A stretch of 64,000 nt of DNA from Calothrix sp. PCC 7507 (GCF_000316575.1 NC_019682.1:2726001-2790000); one strand, 5' to 3'. Positions 9,023 to 17,921 are shown, numbered from the stretch's first letter. The notes: generated by a model not told the origin, from the letters alone. Program-made: numbers and translations.

Positions 9023-9946
9023 TCAATTCGCTGCATCTAAAGGTAAAACATCGTGGAAATACTGATAGTCAATGTAGCGATTTCCATCGTTTGTGTGGTG
9101 CAAGATATCGACAAAGCTATGATTCCAAAGGATTTCACTAGCACCGTATTGATGACGAGCATGTACTACCTGTGCCACTGTCTCATCAATGCCACTCACA
9201 GAAATCACAAGCATAGTATTTGTCTGAATTAATGACTCCGGCGTCATTCCATACAGAGGGCTAAACTCATCAATCACATGCATCACCGACCAGGATAAGC
9301 TAAAGCTAGGTGTCTGATTCCTTAGCAGCCTCAGGTCGTGGATTCTACGCATCGCCTGCCCCTCTGAGGTAACTTCATCTCGCATTAAGTACACTCGCAT
9401 CTGAGCTTCCAGAATTAAGTTACGGCGCTGGTTAGCAGTGCGGAACATCAGCGTTGGCATTCCCTCATAAGGTGTAATAACTGCGACACTGCTAAATATC
9501 ACGCGAGCAGTTGGTCGGGAAAAGCGAGCAAATGCTAATCCCGTCATCACAGCGATCCCCACTAGACCAATCATCGCTTCAATGGTGACAATAGTATTAG
9601 CGTAAATTGTTTTGGGATACATCGCACCATAGCCAATGGATGCCAGCGTTTGTACACTGAAGAAAAACACATCCAAGAAAGAGCCAGGTTTGGCGTTGAC
9701 GATGCAATCTCCGCCAGCTAAGTAGAAGAAGGCAAATATGGCATTAATAGCCAAATATGAAGCAGCAATTATTCCCAGGAAACCAAACCAGGGAATTGTG
9801 AGTAGCAGATGGTAAGGATCACGCCAGTAGGAGTACCAAGAACCCAAACCGACAATGTGGAACTGTCCATCCCGGATTTTGATGTGAACTCGTGGCTGCT
9901 GTCGCTGTCTTTGCTTCCTGGAAAGTCTTGTCAATCGAAATCTCAT
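9023..9946 (-). CDS. KirBac-type inward-rectifier potassium channel
   Basis: 307-residue two-TM channel. It has a basic N-terminus, a slide helix around YWRDPYH (residues ~41-46), TM1 ~52-77, a pore loop with filter S103-I-G-Y-G107, TM2 ~114-141, and then RFSRPTARV, the junction motif of Kir channels. The rest (~145-307) fits the cytoplasmic beta-rich Kir domain (TLMFRTANQR, VMHVIDEFSPLYGM). The filter has Ser where KirBac proteins usually have Thr, and Ala (GYGAMYP) where Asp is common, which may affect conductance. The channel sits in the inner membrane, probably as a tetramer. Selectivity for K+ is inferred from GYG. Confidence 0.88.
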   Translation of the reverse strand: MRFRLTRLSRKQRQRQQPRVHIKIRDGQFHIVGLGSWYSYWRDPYHLLLTIPWFGFLGIIAASYLAINAIFAFFYLAGGDCIVNAKPGSFLDVFFFSVQTLASIGYGAMYPKTIYANTIVTIEAMIGLVGIAVMTGLAFARFSRPTARVIFSSVAVITPYEGMPTLMFRTANQRRNLILEAQMRVYLMRDEVTSEGQAMRRIHDLRLLRNQTPSFSLSWSVMHVIDEFSPLYGMTPESLIQTNTMLVISVSGIDETVAQVVHARHQYGASEILWNHSFVDILHHTNDGNRYIDYQYFHDVLPLDAAN

Positions 9947-10066
9947 TGGGAGTAGCTGAAAGAAAGGTTCAGTATTGTCAACAATGACACTACTAACTTA
10001 CTGTGAAATGAGAAAATTCAATTAGCCAAAACACAACAGTCAACAGTTAACCGTCATCCCTCCTTA

Positions 10067-10669
10067 TTACCTTTGAGAACAGCGGTCAAACCACTCCTGG
10101 TATTTCTGCTGATGTTCTTGATCTTCGACTACAATCGAAACTTGCACCTGCTGACAACTGTGGTTTTGTTCAAGAGCGATCGCATTCAAAAGCAAACTAG
10201 CAATTTTTGGTGAGCTAAAAACCCCGCTCACAGCTAAACCACCATCCAAACTCACAAATTCTGCTCTTTCTCCTTGAGTTAACTCAACACCAGAAATTTC
10301 CCCTGAACCTAAATCAATTTCAGCTAGTTGTTTGTTTTCTGGGCTAATTTGTTCTACGATGAGCTTCTCACGCCGTACAGGAACTTGTACCATCCGCGTT
10401 TCGATGACCTTGCGAACGATGACATCACCTATTTTCTGCTGATTAAGATTAACTACTAATCTTTCTTCTAATAATTTAATAATCTCTTCTTCTCTAACTT
10501 CAGCTAAGTTGTTTTTTTCTACCAAGCTATGAATAATTTGACTATTAGCTTCTGGCTCAATCGAGGATGCTGATATTGTCTGTCCGCCTGGTGTTGTTGT
10601 GTTGAAATCTTCAGGCATAAATTTTATTTTTTGATGAGGTAAGTTATATTCTTTATGGCGTTGAAACAT
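10067..10669 (-). CDS. DUF2382 (YsnF/AvaK-type) domain protein
   Basis: 200 residues. Residues ~65-115 (LEERLVVNLNQQKIGDVIVRK, then VPVRREKLIVEQ) match the DUF2382 pattern seen in two larger neighbours, but without their PRC-barrel. The N-terminal ~55 residues are polar and low-complexity. The C-terminal half is unassigned. M18 is an alternative start. DUF2382 proteins are associated with general stress in other bacteria and with akinetes in Anabaena (AvaK). Three such genes in 3.3 kb suggest local duplication. Confidence 0.65.
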   Translation of the reverse strand: MFQRHKEYNLPHQKIKFMPEDFNTTTPGGQTISASSIEPEANSQIIHSLVEKNNLAEVREEEIIKLLEERLVVNLNQQKIGDVIVRKVIETRMVQVPVRREKLIVEQISPENKQLAEIDLGSGEISGVELTQGERAEFVSLDGGLAVSGVFSSPKIASLLLNAIALEQNHSCQQVQVSIVVEDQEHQQKYQEWFDRCSQR

Positions 10670-10859
10670 GACATATACAGGTAAAGCTTAATTCAAAACT
10701 CTACCTGCACTATGTCAAAATTGAGTTAAACCTATTTCAATTGAGATATTGCAGCATTCTGAATAAACGTAGGGTAGGCATCGCCCACCAAGGAAAACAT
10801 AAGTGTTTCAAGTAATGGTGAGCAGTGCTACTAATTAAGTAAGTTGGCGGGAGCAAACT

Positions 10860-10991
10860 ATGTTAGAAAGCGTAAATCTGCCTGAACGAATGACAAATGA
10901 CGATCCCAACGAGTTAATTTTATTTGCACCGCCTTATTTACTGTGTCAATTAGCGTTCCTGGATTGGGAGATCAGGAGTATTTACGTCTAA
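10860..10991 (+). CDS. Possible 43-residue small protein
   Basis: ATG with GGGAG seven bases upstream opens a 43-codon frame rich in Leu, Pro and acidic residues (central LILFAPPYLLCQLAF is hydrophobic). Its 3' end overlaps the convergent PRC-barrel gene by 42 bases. No family is recognised. The strong ribosome-binding site is the only support. Confidence 0.22.
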   Translation: MLESVNLPERMTNDDPNELILFAPPYLLCQLAFLDWEIRSIYV

Positions 10992-11861
10992 CTCTTCACG
11001 ACGTACAGTTGCTTGAGCCTCCGCTGTATCTTGCTCAACAACTTTTCTGACTCTCACCTCTTCGCGCACAAATGTTTCTTTTTGAATGTCGGGTGTTTCT
11101 TCGTGGATTTCTAAACGAGCAACTTCGCCTTCACGGAAAGCACCTTCACCAGGAGAAACGGCTCTGCCTGCATCTGTAGGTGTTACACGCTCAATTACCA
11201 CACGTTCTCTTTCGATTGGTACTGCAACCCGTGCAGTATCAGTTTCAACGTATTTACCAACTGATACTTCTCCAGTTTTCTGGCGTCGTTTATTGGCTAT
11301 CAAACGTTCTTCATACAATTTGAAGGTTTGATGATCTTGCTCATTTAACCCATATAATGAAGGCTCATTTTGGTAATTGTATGTATCGCGGTTGTAAGCA
11401 GGTGTAGCCAACCCTTGATAACTGCGATCAACGCCTGGTGTCGCGTCCACCGGTGTTAATGATTCTAAAGATGCTGATGATTCTAACGGAAAGGTATCAG
11501 ATCCAGGAGCGCGATAAACTCCGCGCACCCTTTCTTCATAGTCATAATCAAGCGCTAGGCGTTCGTCAAACTCAGGTAAGTTTTCTGCTTGCTCTCTAGT
11601 CAGACCGATTGTATAAACGCGATCGCTATTATAGTCAATGCGGGAACGACCAATTGGTAACAAGACTTTTTTACCAAAAATCCAAAAACCTAAGTCAACC
11701 ACTAGATAGCGGAAATGACCTTCGTCATCGACTAAAACTTCATTGACTGAGCCAATCTTTTCTTCAGTTCCTTCTGTATAGACACCTAATCCTTTAATGT
11801 CTTTATCTTGAAAAGTCTCGCGGTAATTAGGGTCAAAATCTTGCAGTTTGTAAAGAGCCAT
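10950..11861 (-). CDS. PRC-barrel and DUF2382 protein, AvaK-like
   Basis: 303 residues from ATG at 11861, preferred over a frame opening five codons earlier because the paralog downstream starts with the matching MPLYKL. Residues ~1-85 form a PRC-barrel (GSVNEVLVDDEGHFRYLVVD). After a linker, DUF2382 spans ~165-290 (LYEERLIANKRRQKTGEV, VPIERERVVIERVTP, REEVRVRKVVEQDT). AvaK, an akinete marker of Anabaena, has been described with this type of architecture; the assignment here is by recall. PRC-barrels bind RNA or protein partners. The role is probably in stress or dormancy. No catalytic residues are seen. Confidence 0.75.
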   Translation of the reverse strand: MALYKLQDFDPNYRETFQDKDIKGLGVYTEGTEEKIGSVNEVLVDDEGHFRYLVVDLGFWIFGKKVLLPIGRSRIDYNSDRVYTIGLTREQAENLPEFDERLALDYDYEERVRGVYRAPGSDTFPLESSASLESLTPVDATPGVDRSYQGLATPAYNRDTYNYQNEPSLYGLNEQDHQTFKLYEERLIANKRRQKTGEVSVGKYVETDTARVAVPIERERVVIERVTPTDAGRAVSPGEGAFREGEVARLEIHEETPDIQKETFVREEVRVRKVVEQDTAEAQATVRREELDVNTPDLPIQER

Positions 11862-12476
11862 TATATTGAACCTCAAAGCTTTTCTGCTATCTTCTAATAT
11901 CTAAACTAGATAATTTACGTGCTTTTACACATCTTTCTCTCGACTGAATTAATTTGCTCACTAATTCATCATCAGAAGTAGGTATTTTATGCTAATACTA
12001 ATTTAAATAATGTTTGCGACAGATGGATTGTCTTGAAGGTCGGGAAAACCCCGCCCCTAAGATTTATCCATCACATTTTTTCGGTAAATTGATGTAATTA
12101 ACAAAATAAAAATAAATTACTGATTAAATTAATAAACACAATATATCTTTAGGTGGAGATGTTAGATTGCAAAGTCTCTACAATAATAATTTAGTATTTT
12201 TCAGGAAATATTTTTTGCTGAGAATGTTATAGCGCTTCCCATTCAAATGAAGTACAAAAATATATCACGCTGTGTAGGGGCATGGCAGTGCCATGCCCTA
12301 ACCGATGTATCTCACACTTGTTGAGAAATGCTATAAAAGTACAGACAAGTAGAAAATTACATGCCTGCACTATGGTAGTTTTTAATTGTCTAACTGAAAA
12401 AATGCTAATTTTAAGTGAGTATCCTCACTTCAGCATAATTTTATCCGTTTTATTGTACGCAGTTCATGACAGCTAA
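11862..12476. other. AT-rich spacer containing a MITE-like element
   Basis: About 600 bases between the two AvaK-like genes. It holds a REP-like GGGAAAACCCCGCCCC stretch near 12042 and the element listed at 12228-12335. The short plus-strand frame at 12282-12476 mostly reads through that element and is not supported. Confidence 0.6.
12228..12335. repeat. MITE-like element, TATAGC family, copy 1
   Basis: 108 bases with imperfect terminal inverted repeats: TATAGCGCTTCCC on the left and the complement of TATAGCATTTCTC on the right. Internally there is a GGCATGGCAGTGCCATGCCC palindrome. Two relatives occur at 47550-47665 and 47731-47837. It has no coding capacity and would need a transposase from elsewhere. 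Confidence 0.7.
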
Positions 12477-13316
12477 TTAAACAAGCTCTGGTCTATTTGG
12501 ATCAGTATCATTCACACGCAGATCACCTGTATCAATATCTAACTCTTCTCGGCGAATTATATCTTGCGCTTCAAATGTGTCTTGCTCTACTACTTTTTTA
12601 ACTCGAATTTCTTCGCGGACAAACGCTTCTTTATGAATTTGAGGCGTTTCTTCATACACTTCTATACGTGCTATTTCTCCTTCGTGGAACCGTACTTCTT
12701 GGGGATCTAATAACGTTCCTGATGCTGTGGAAGGAACTCGCTCAATTACGACACGTTCTTTTTGAATAGGAACTGCAACCCGTGCAGTTTGTGTCTCAAT
12801 GTGCTTACCAAGTGTAACCTCTCCAGTTTTAATCCGATTTTTGTTAGCAATCAAGCGCTCCTCATAAAGTCTAAAAGTTTGATGATATTGATCATCTAAT
12901 TGATATAAGTTAGGTTCTTGTTGGTATGAATATGTGTCGCGATCATACTTTATGCCATTATTGGTAGACCGATAAACATTACGTACTCTTTCTTCAAAGT
13001 CTTCATCGATGACTATATCTTCGCTATACGCAGGCAAACGTTCTATTTGCTCTTTGCTAAGTCCATCTACATAGACACGTTTCGCCGGATAATTAATTCG
13101 AGAAAGACCGACTGGCAGTAGTATCTTTTTACTGCCTGAATTAAAAGCAGTATCAATCACAAGATAACGAAAACGACCATTCTGGTCAACTAAAGTATCA
13201 GAAATAGAGCCAACTTTTACTCCATGTTCGGTACAAACATCCAAAGTTTTAACGTCACTATCACCAAAGGTTTCTCGGTAATTTTTGTCAAATTCTTCAA
13301 GTTTGTAGAGAGGCAT
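12477..13316 (-). CDS. PRC-barrel and DUF2382 protein, AvaK-like paralog
   Basis: 279-residue paralog of the gene at 10950, with the same order: PRC-barrel at ~1-80 (GSISDTLVDQNGRFRYLVID) and DUF2382 at ~140-260 (RLYEERLIANKNRIKTGEV, IQKERVVIERVP, REEIRVKKVVEQDT). The linker is shorter. The two share most residues in both domains, so they arose by duplication. A role in stress response or cell differentiation is inferred from the family only. Confidence 0.75.
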   Translation of the reverse strand: MPLYKLEEFDKNYRETFGDSDVKTLDVCTEHGVKVGSISDTLVDQNGRFRYLVIDTAFNSGSKKILLPVGLSRINYPAKRVYVDGLSKEQIERLPAYSEDIVIDEDFEERVRNVYRSTNNGIKYDRDTYSYQQEPNLYQLDDQYHQTFRLYEERLIANKNRIKTGEVTLGKHIETQTARVAVPIQKERVVIERVPSTASGTLLDPQEVRFHEGEIARIEVYEETPQIHKEAFVREEIRVKKVVEQDTFEAQDIIRREELDIDTGDLRVNDTDPNRPELV

Positions 13317-13461
13317 ATGCTATTCCTATTTTCTAAATAGAATCTATGCTTTAGAATAAAATTCGTGCAGTTTTTTTTCCTCATGCCAGCGACTTAATTC
13401 AATTGAGATATACCAGGTAATAAGGAATAGGCAATCTTGTACGAGCCTAATACTTCAGACT

Positions 13462-15357
13462 TTAGTTTGATACACCTATTGGCTGTCTGACTTGGAATTT
13501 CACAGCTTCTACGATCGCCTCAGCATCTATTTTGGCAGCATGAAGAAGTTCGTCTGGTGTACCCGAACCTGGCATATCAACGACTGCTAACTTAATTAGT
13601 TGCAGTTGGGGCCCATTGTAGCTGGGACGATCGCCATGACCTGCAAAGGCATCCAATACTGCTGCACCTAATCCACCTTCCATCCAGTGGTCTTCAACAA
13701 CTACTAAATTACCTTTGGTATCCCGTGCGGCTTGATGTAAGGTATGTACATCAATGGGTTTGACTGAATAAGTGTCAATGACACGCACTGCAATACCTTC
13801 GTTTTTAAGTCTGTTATAAGCCTTGAGTGCTTCGTGGAGAGTGATACCCGCAGCTATAACGGTGGCTTGATCTCGGTCAGAAATTCGGACTATTTTGCTA
13901 CCACCAATGGGAAATTGTTCTTCAGCACCATAGAGTACCTCTGTGCTTTCTCGTGTGGTGCGGAGGTAGACAACACCAGAGCGATCGCTCATTTGCTCTA
14001 CTAGTTTAGCTGTCTGGTTGGCATCACTGGGATATAGCACGGTGCTACCGCACACTGCTTGGAAGGCGGCTAAGTCTTCCAATCCCATCTGTGAAGGACC
14101 ATCTTGACCAATGGATACACCAGCATGGGAACCCACTAATTTAATGTTGGCGCGGGACACGGCCGCCATCCGCACAAAGTCGTAGGCGCGAGTTAAGAAG
14201 GCGGCGAAGGTAGAAGCGAAGGGTTTGTATTTTCGCACTTGCAAACCGATTGCAGCTGCTACCATTTGCTGTTCGGCGATGAACATTTCAAAGTAGCGCT
14301 CAGGATAGGCTTCGGCAAAATCTTCAGCATACGTGGAATTACTGACCTCGGCATCAAGAACAACTACATCTGGTTGAGCGGCTCCCAAAGCCTTTAAAGC
14401 ATCACCGTAGGCGCGACGGGTGGCTACATGAGCGCCTTTATTGTAAGTGGGTAATTGCAGTAGATGAGTATTTCCTGTGACGGCTGGTTGCTCTTGTGCT
14501 TCCGGCTTTTGGACTGAAATTGTGATGTAGCGTTCACCACCTAGTTCGGCGATCGCTTGTTTTTCATCATCAGGTTTTAACGCCTTACCATGCCAACCAC
14601 CTAAATCTTCTAAAGCGTCTACACCTTTACCCTTCTTGGTTTGAGCGATAATTACCGTGGGGCGATCGGTAACGGCTAAAGCGGCGCTATAAGCTTGATC
14701 AATTTCTATGAGATTGTGTCCGTCAATTTCCATTGCTTCCCAACCAAAGGCTCTAGCACGCTTGGCATAGGCTTGTGTATTCCAGCCTAATTCCGTCTGA
14801 CCCCGCTGACCAAGTCGATTAACATCGATAATGGCAATCAGATTATCTAAACCATAGTGTGCAGCATGATCAAAAGCCTCCCAGACTGAGCCTTCAGCTG
14901 TTTCGCTATCACCCAATAATACCCAAACATGGTAGGGTAGCTGGTCTAAATATTTACCTGCTAAAGCCAGACCTACACCAATGGGTAATCCCTGTCCCAA
15001 GGAGCCTGTGGCTACATCTACCCAAGGTAATACTGGCGTTGGATGACCTTCGAGAGGACTGCCAAATTTTCGCAATGACAGTAAATCTTCATCCGATATT
15101 ACTCCCGCAGCTTTGTACATGGCATAGAGGAGTGGTGCTGCGTGTCCTTTAGAGAGGATGAAGCGATCGTTATTGGGGTTATCTGGATCATTAAAGTCGT
15201 AGCGGAGAAATCCAGATAATAGCACTGCCATCAGGTCAGCAGGGGACATTGACGAGGTAGGATGGCCCGATCCAGCGACTGTTGTAGCGCGAATACTATC
15301 GACACGCAGCTGTTGTGCCAGTTCATACCATTGCTGAAGCTGCTGTTGTGTGGTCAT
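13462..15357 (-). CDS. Transketolase, animal-type subgroup
   Basis: 631-residue thiamine-diphosphate enzyme that transfers two-carbon units between ketoses and aldoses in the pentose-phosphate and Calvin cycles. Visible motifs are GSGHPTSS (residue ~29), LSKGHAAPLLYA, the TPP/Mg site GDSETAEGS with a downstream Asn, pyrimidine-binding FIAEQQMVAAAIG, and SHAGVSIGQDGPSQMGLEDLA. Length and N-terminal sequence are nearer the ~620-residue animal transketolases than the ~670-residue plant/bacterial type. It may therefore be a second isozyme beside a housekeeping Calvin-cycle copy, which lies outside this window if present. Dihydroxyacetone synthase-like activity cannot be excluded. Confidence 0.85.
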   Translation of the reverse strand: MTTQQQLQQWYELAQQLRVDSIRATTVAGSGHPTSSMSPADLMAVLLSGFLRYDFNDPDNPNNDRFILSKGHAAPLLYAMYKAAGVISDEDLLSLRKFGSPLEGHPTPVLPWVDVATGSLGQGLPIGVGLALAGKYLDQLPYHVWVLLGDSETAEGSVWEAFDHAAHYGLDNLIAIIDVNRLGQRGQTELGWNTQAYAKRARAFGWEAMEIDGHNLIEIDQAYSAALAVTDRPTVIIAQTKKGKGVDALEDLGGWHGKALKPDDEKQAIAELGGERYITISVQKPEAQEQPAVTGNTHLLQLPTYNKGAHVATRRAYGDALKALGAAQPDVVVLDAEVSNSTYAEDFAEAYPERYFEMFIAEQQMVAAAIGLQVRKYKPFASTFAAFLTRAYDFVRMAAVSRANIKLVGSHAGVSIGQDGPSQMGLEDLAAFQAVCGSTVLYPSDANQTAKLVEQMSDRSGVVYLRTTRESTEVLYGAEEQFPIGGSKIVRISDRDQATVIAAGITLHEALKAYNRLKNEGIAVRVIDTYSVKPIDVHTLHQAARDTKGNLVVVEDHWMEGGLGAAVLDAFAGHGDRPSYNGPQLQLIKLAVVDMPGSGTPDELLHAAKIDAEAIVEAVKFQVRQPIGVSN

Positions 15358-15769
15358 AGTTTTTTCCCGACAATTTAGTCATTTGTCATTTGCCAGATGA
15401 ATCTATAACCTCTTCTAAAAGAAAAACTGCTATAAATTCTTTGCTGAAAACTGATTGCTGTTAAAGCGGAAGGTTTCCCCGTCCCTACGATGAGGATGTT
15501 TGATTTTTTATGAGTTTACTGTAGAAATTTGCAGACATAATCGCTTCTTTCTAATGGAATAACCAACAACTCTTTCTCAAGAAATAGAAAAAATTTATCT
15601 TCAACAAGACCTTTGCCAAAATAGCGATCGCCTGGGCTATTTTAGTGTATATACAGAGATATTTGATTTAAAGAGCATAAATAATCACTTAATATATATT
15701 ACTTAAATTTAAGATAAAGATTCCCAAAATCTTGACTGGAAACGTTATTGCTGGCTGGCATCAGGGAAA
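15358..15769. other. Intergenic, no gene seen
   Basis: About 400 AT-rich bases upstream of the transketolase. They include a heptamer-like remnant, a degenerate REP-like GGTTTCCCCGTCCCTACG near 15470, and one HIP1-like site near 15624. No coding frame with a ribosome-binding site is visible. Confidence 0.6.
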
Positions 15770-15771
15770 AA

Positions 15772-15890
15772 TCTAATTACCATCATAAACCGATGTATCT
15801 TTATTACCAACCCCATCCGTTGAGACAAAGATCCAGAAAACCCCCGTAGGGGCGCGGTTTCCGCGCCTTCTTGATTTGGTCTTTGCGCCC
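15772..15890 (+). pseudogene. Decayed 3' end of a second RAYT transposase
   Basis: Read in frame from 15772, this encodes a sequence ending ITNPIR-stop-DKDPENPRRGAVSAP, which matches the C-terminus of the intact RAYT that follows (IIANPIRWDKDPENPRRGAVSAP). The Trp codon has become TGA, and a one-base insertion after the REP hairpin disrupts the last residues. Bases 15811-15890 match 16441-16519 almost exactly. This is the relic of a neighbouring insertion or an incomplete tandem copy. Confidence 0.75.
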
Positions 15891-15925
15891 ATTCATCATC
15901 CATATCCCCATACGCCAAATCCACC

Positions 15926-16525
15926 GTGAAATATAACCCCAATATTCACCACCGCCAATCAATTCGCTTGCGGGGATACGACTATTCACAACCAGGCGCT
16001 TACTTCATTACCATCTGCACCCAACACCATGAATGTTGTTTAGGCGAAATAATGAATGGGGAGATGAAATTTACAATTAGAGGTGCGATCGCCTTTCGTT
16101 TGTGGTTGCAAATTCCTGATCATTTTCCCCATGTTGAATTAGATGAATTTATCATCATGCCCAATCATATTCACGGAATTATTGTGATTACGGATAAATT
16201 TACCGATGTGAGTTGGAATTTGGGCGGGGATCTTCGTGGGGGGTTGGGCGGGGAGACCCCGCCCCTACGGCGACAACCTACGTTGGGGCAAATTGTCGCT
16301 TATTACAAATACCAAACAACCAAGATCATCAATCAAATTGATTACACTCCTAAAAATCGGGTGTGGCAACGTAATGATTACGATCGCATAATTCGCCATC
16401 AAAATGCATTCCACCTCATTCAACGATACATTATCGCCAACCCCATTCGTTGGGACAAAGATCCCGAAAACCCCCGTAGGGGCGCGGTCTCCGCGCCTCT
16501 TGATTTGGTCTTTGCGCCCTCTTAA
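15926..16525 (+). CDS. REP-associated tyrosine transposase (RAYT, IS200-like Y1 family)
   Basis: 199-residue single-strand DNA transposase. An N-terminal RGYDYSQPGAYFITICT block is typical of RAYTs. The metal-binding HUH motif is H81-I-H83 in MPNHIHGIIV, and the nucleophile is probably Y126 or Y127 in AYYKYQ. RAYTs act on REP palindromes. Two REP-like hairpins lie inside this gene: one encodes the Gly-rich insert around residues 101-115 (16246-16268) and the other forms the C-terminal codons (16476-16499). Gene and REP are thus merged. The frame is intact. Activity is plausible but unproven. Confidence 0.85.
   Translation: MKYNPNIHHRQSIRLRGYDYSQPGAYFITICTQHHECCLGEIMNGEMKFTIRGAIAFRLWLQIPDHFPHVELDEFIIMPNHIHGIIVITDKFTDVSWNLGGDLRGGLGGETPPLRRQPTLGQIVAYYKYQTTKIINQIDYTPKNRVWQRNDYDRIIRHQNAFHLIQRYIIANPIRWDKDPENPRRGAVSAPLDLVFAPS
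16246..16268. repeat. REP-like palindrome inside the RAYT gene
   Basis: GGGCGGGG-aga-CCCCGCCC, followed by CTAC, is carried in frame within the transposase. Related sequences are found at 16476, 18466 and 20239. Confidence 0.75.
16476..16499. repeat. REP-like palindrome at the RAYT 3' end
   Basis: GTAGG followed by GGCGCGG-tct-CCGCGCC is translated as part of the RAYT C-terminus (RRGAVSAP). The same palindrome occurs in the upstream remnant at 15846-15867. Confidence 0.75.
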
Positions 16526-16563
16526 TCTCTTAATCTCCCAAGTTCTCGATTCCCACATTCACA

Positions 16564-17205
16564 ATGTCTAATCAAGTTTGGTTATCAAAATTGCAGCAAC
16601 AAAAAGCGATCGCAGTCATCCGCGCCCCAGAAATGAAATTGGGACTGCAAATGGCTTTAGCTGTAGCTGCTGGGGGAATGCGGTTGATAGAAATTGCTTG
16701 GAATAGCGATCGCGCAGCGCAATTAATTTCGCAATTACGTTCAGAGCTACCTGAGTGTACTATTGGCACTGGGACGCTGTTTAATGTCGAGCAATTGCAA
16801 AGGGCGATCGCTGCTGGGGCGCAATTTCTCTTTTCACCCCACGTTGATACAGCAATGATTCAAGCTGCAGTTGAGCAAGATGTACCCATGATCCCTGGCG
16901 CACTTTCACCCACAGAAATTGTTACCGCCTGGAATCATGGCGCTAGCTGTGTCAAGGTGTTTCCTATAGCAGCGGTGGGAGGAGCTACTTATATTAAAAG
17001 TTTACAAGGGCCATTGGGACATATACCCTTGATCCCTACTGGTGGGGTAACGTTGGCAAATGCCCAAGAATTTTTAAAAGCAGGCGCAGTAGCCGTTGGT
17101 TTAAGTGGACAATTATTTCCTCGACATCTGGTAGAGGCGGGAAATTGGCAAATTATTACGCAAGACGCTAGAAAATTGATACAACAGTTAGGTAATTTAG
17201 AGTGA
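16564..17205 (+). CDS. eda: KDPG/KHG aldolase
   Basis: 213-residue class I aldolase that splits 2-keto-3-deoxy-6-phosphogluconate to pyruvate and glyceraldehyde-3-phosphate, the last step of the Entner-Doudoroff pathway. The Schiff-base Lys is K131 in CVKVFP. E43 (IEIAWNS) and R20 (AVIRAP) match the family's catalytic and carboxylate-binding residues, and IPTGGV forms the phosphate loop. The length is normal for the family. It starts 39 bases after the RAYT gene and precedes two L,D-transpeptidase genes with no functional link visible. A gluconokinase at 57 kb could feed the same pathway. Confidence 0.92.
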   Translation: MSNQVWLSKLQQQKAIAVIRAPEMKLGLQMALAVAAGGMRLIEIAWNSDRAAQLISQLRSELPECTIGTGTLFNVEQLQRAIAAGAQFLFSPHVDTAMIQAAVEQDVPMIPGALSPTEIVTAWNHGASCVKVFPIAAVGGATYIKSLQGPLGHIPLIPTGGVTLANAQEFLKAGAVAVGLSGQLFPRHLVEAGNWQIITQDARKLIQQLGNLE

Positions 17206-17248
17206 AAACTCAAAATTTTCTCTAAATTTCCTTATTTGAGTGTGATAT

Positions 17249-17764
17249 ATGAACAAAAGCCTGATTTATCCTCATTGGGTACGTAGCTTACCAATATTCT
17301 TGGCTAGTGCATTACTATCTTTGAGTGTCACCGATGTTGAAGCGGATAAAGTTTGGGCAATTCCCAAAAACCAAATGATTGCCCAAACCGTCCAGAGATT
17401 ACAAGACTCTAATCAGCGCTGGATTCAAATTAAGCTTTCAGAGCAGCGGTTAATTGCTTGGAATGGAAGAAGACCTGTTTATGCGATCGCTATTTCCACA
17501 GGCAAAAAATCTACCCCAACTCGTCTTGGTACTTTTAAAATTCAATCGAAGTTTAAATCTATGAGAATGCAGGGTAGAGACTATGACGTTCCTAATGTTC
17601 CCTATGCAATGTTTTACCAAGGAAGTTACGGAATTCATGGTGCCTACTGGCATAAAAAATTTGGCACTCCAGTTAGCCACGGCTGCGTGAATATTGCCCC
17701 TAATCACGCTAAATGGCTATTCAATTGGGCATCAATTGGTACACCAGTGGTGATTAATAAGTAG
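17249..17764 (+). CDS. L,D-transpeptidase (YkuD family)
   Basis: 171-residue exported enzyme that links peptidoglycan stem peptides through 3-3 bonds or anchors proteins to the wall. A signal peptide covers ~1-38. The YkuD domain spans ~58-170, with first His H130 (GIHGAYWH) and active site H144-G-C146-V-N. This is a compact single-domain form without LysM or peptidoglycan-binding repeats. It is followed 157 bases later by a paralog that shares the same order of motifs (QGRDYDVPNVPYAM against [14 protein letters not shown]). Confidence 0.9.
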   Translation: MNKSLIYPHWVRSLPIFLASALLSLSVTDVEADKVWAIPKNQMIAQTVQRLQDSNQRWIQIKLSEQRLIAWNGRRPVYAIAISTGKKSTPTRLGTFKIQSKFKSMRMQGRDYDVPNVPYAMFYQGSYGIHGAYWHKKFGTPVSHGCVNIAPNHAKWLFNWASIGTPVVINK

Positions 17765-17921
17765 GGAATGGGGACTGATGACTGTTGACTGGGAGAATAA
17801 CCTCTTGACTCTTGACAAATGACAAATTCCCAGTTACAGCACTATACAAAATTGATTAGCCAGACATGCTATTAAATAGGCAAACTCCATGTTTAGCAGC
17901 TTAAAAAGAAGGTGATGCTGG

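Noticed and set aside
12282-12476. 64-codon frame between AvaK-like genes
   Set aside because: Reads through the MITE-like element at 12228-12335 and has no initiation signal.
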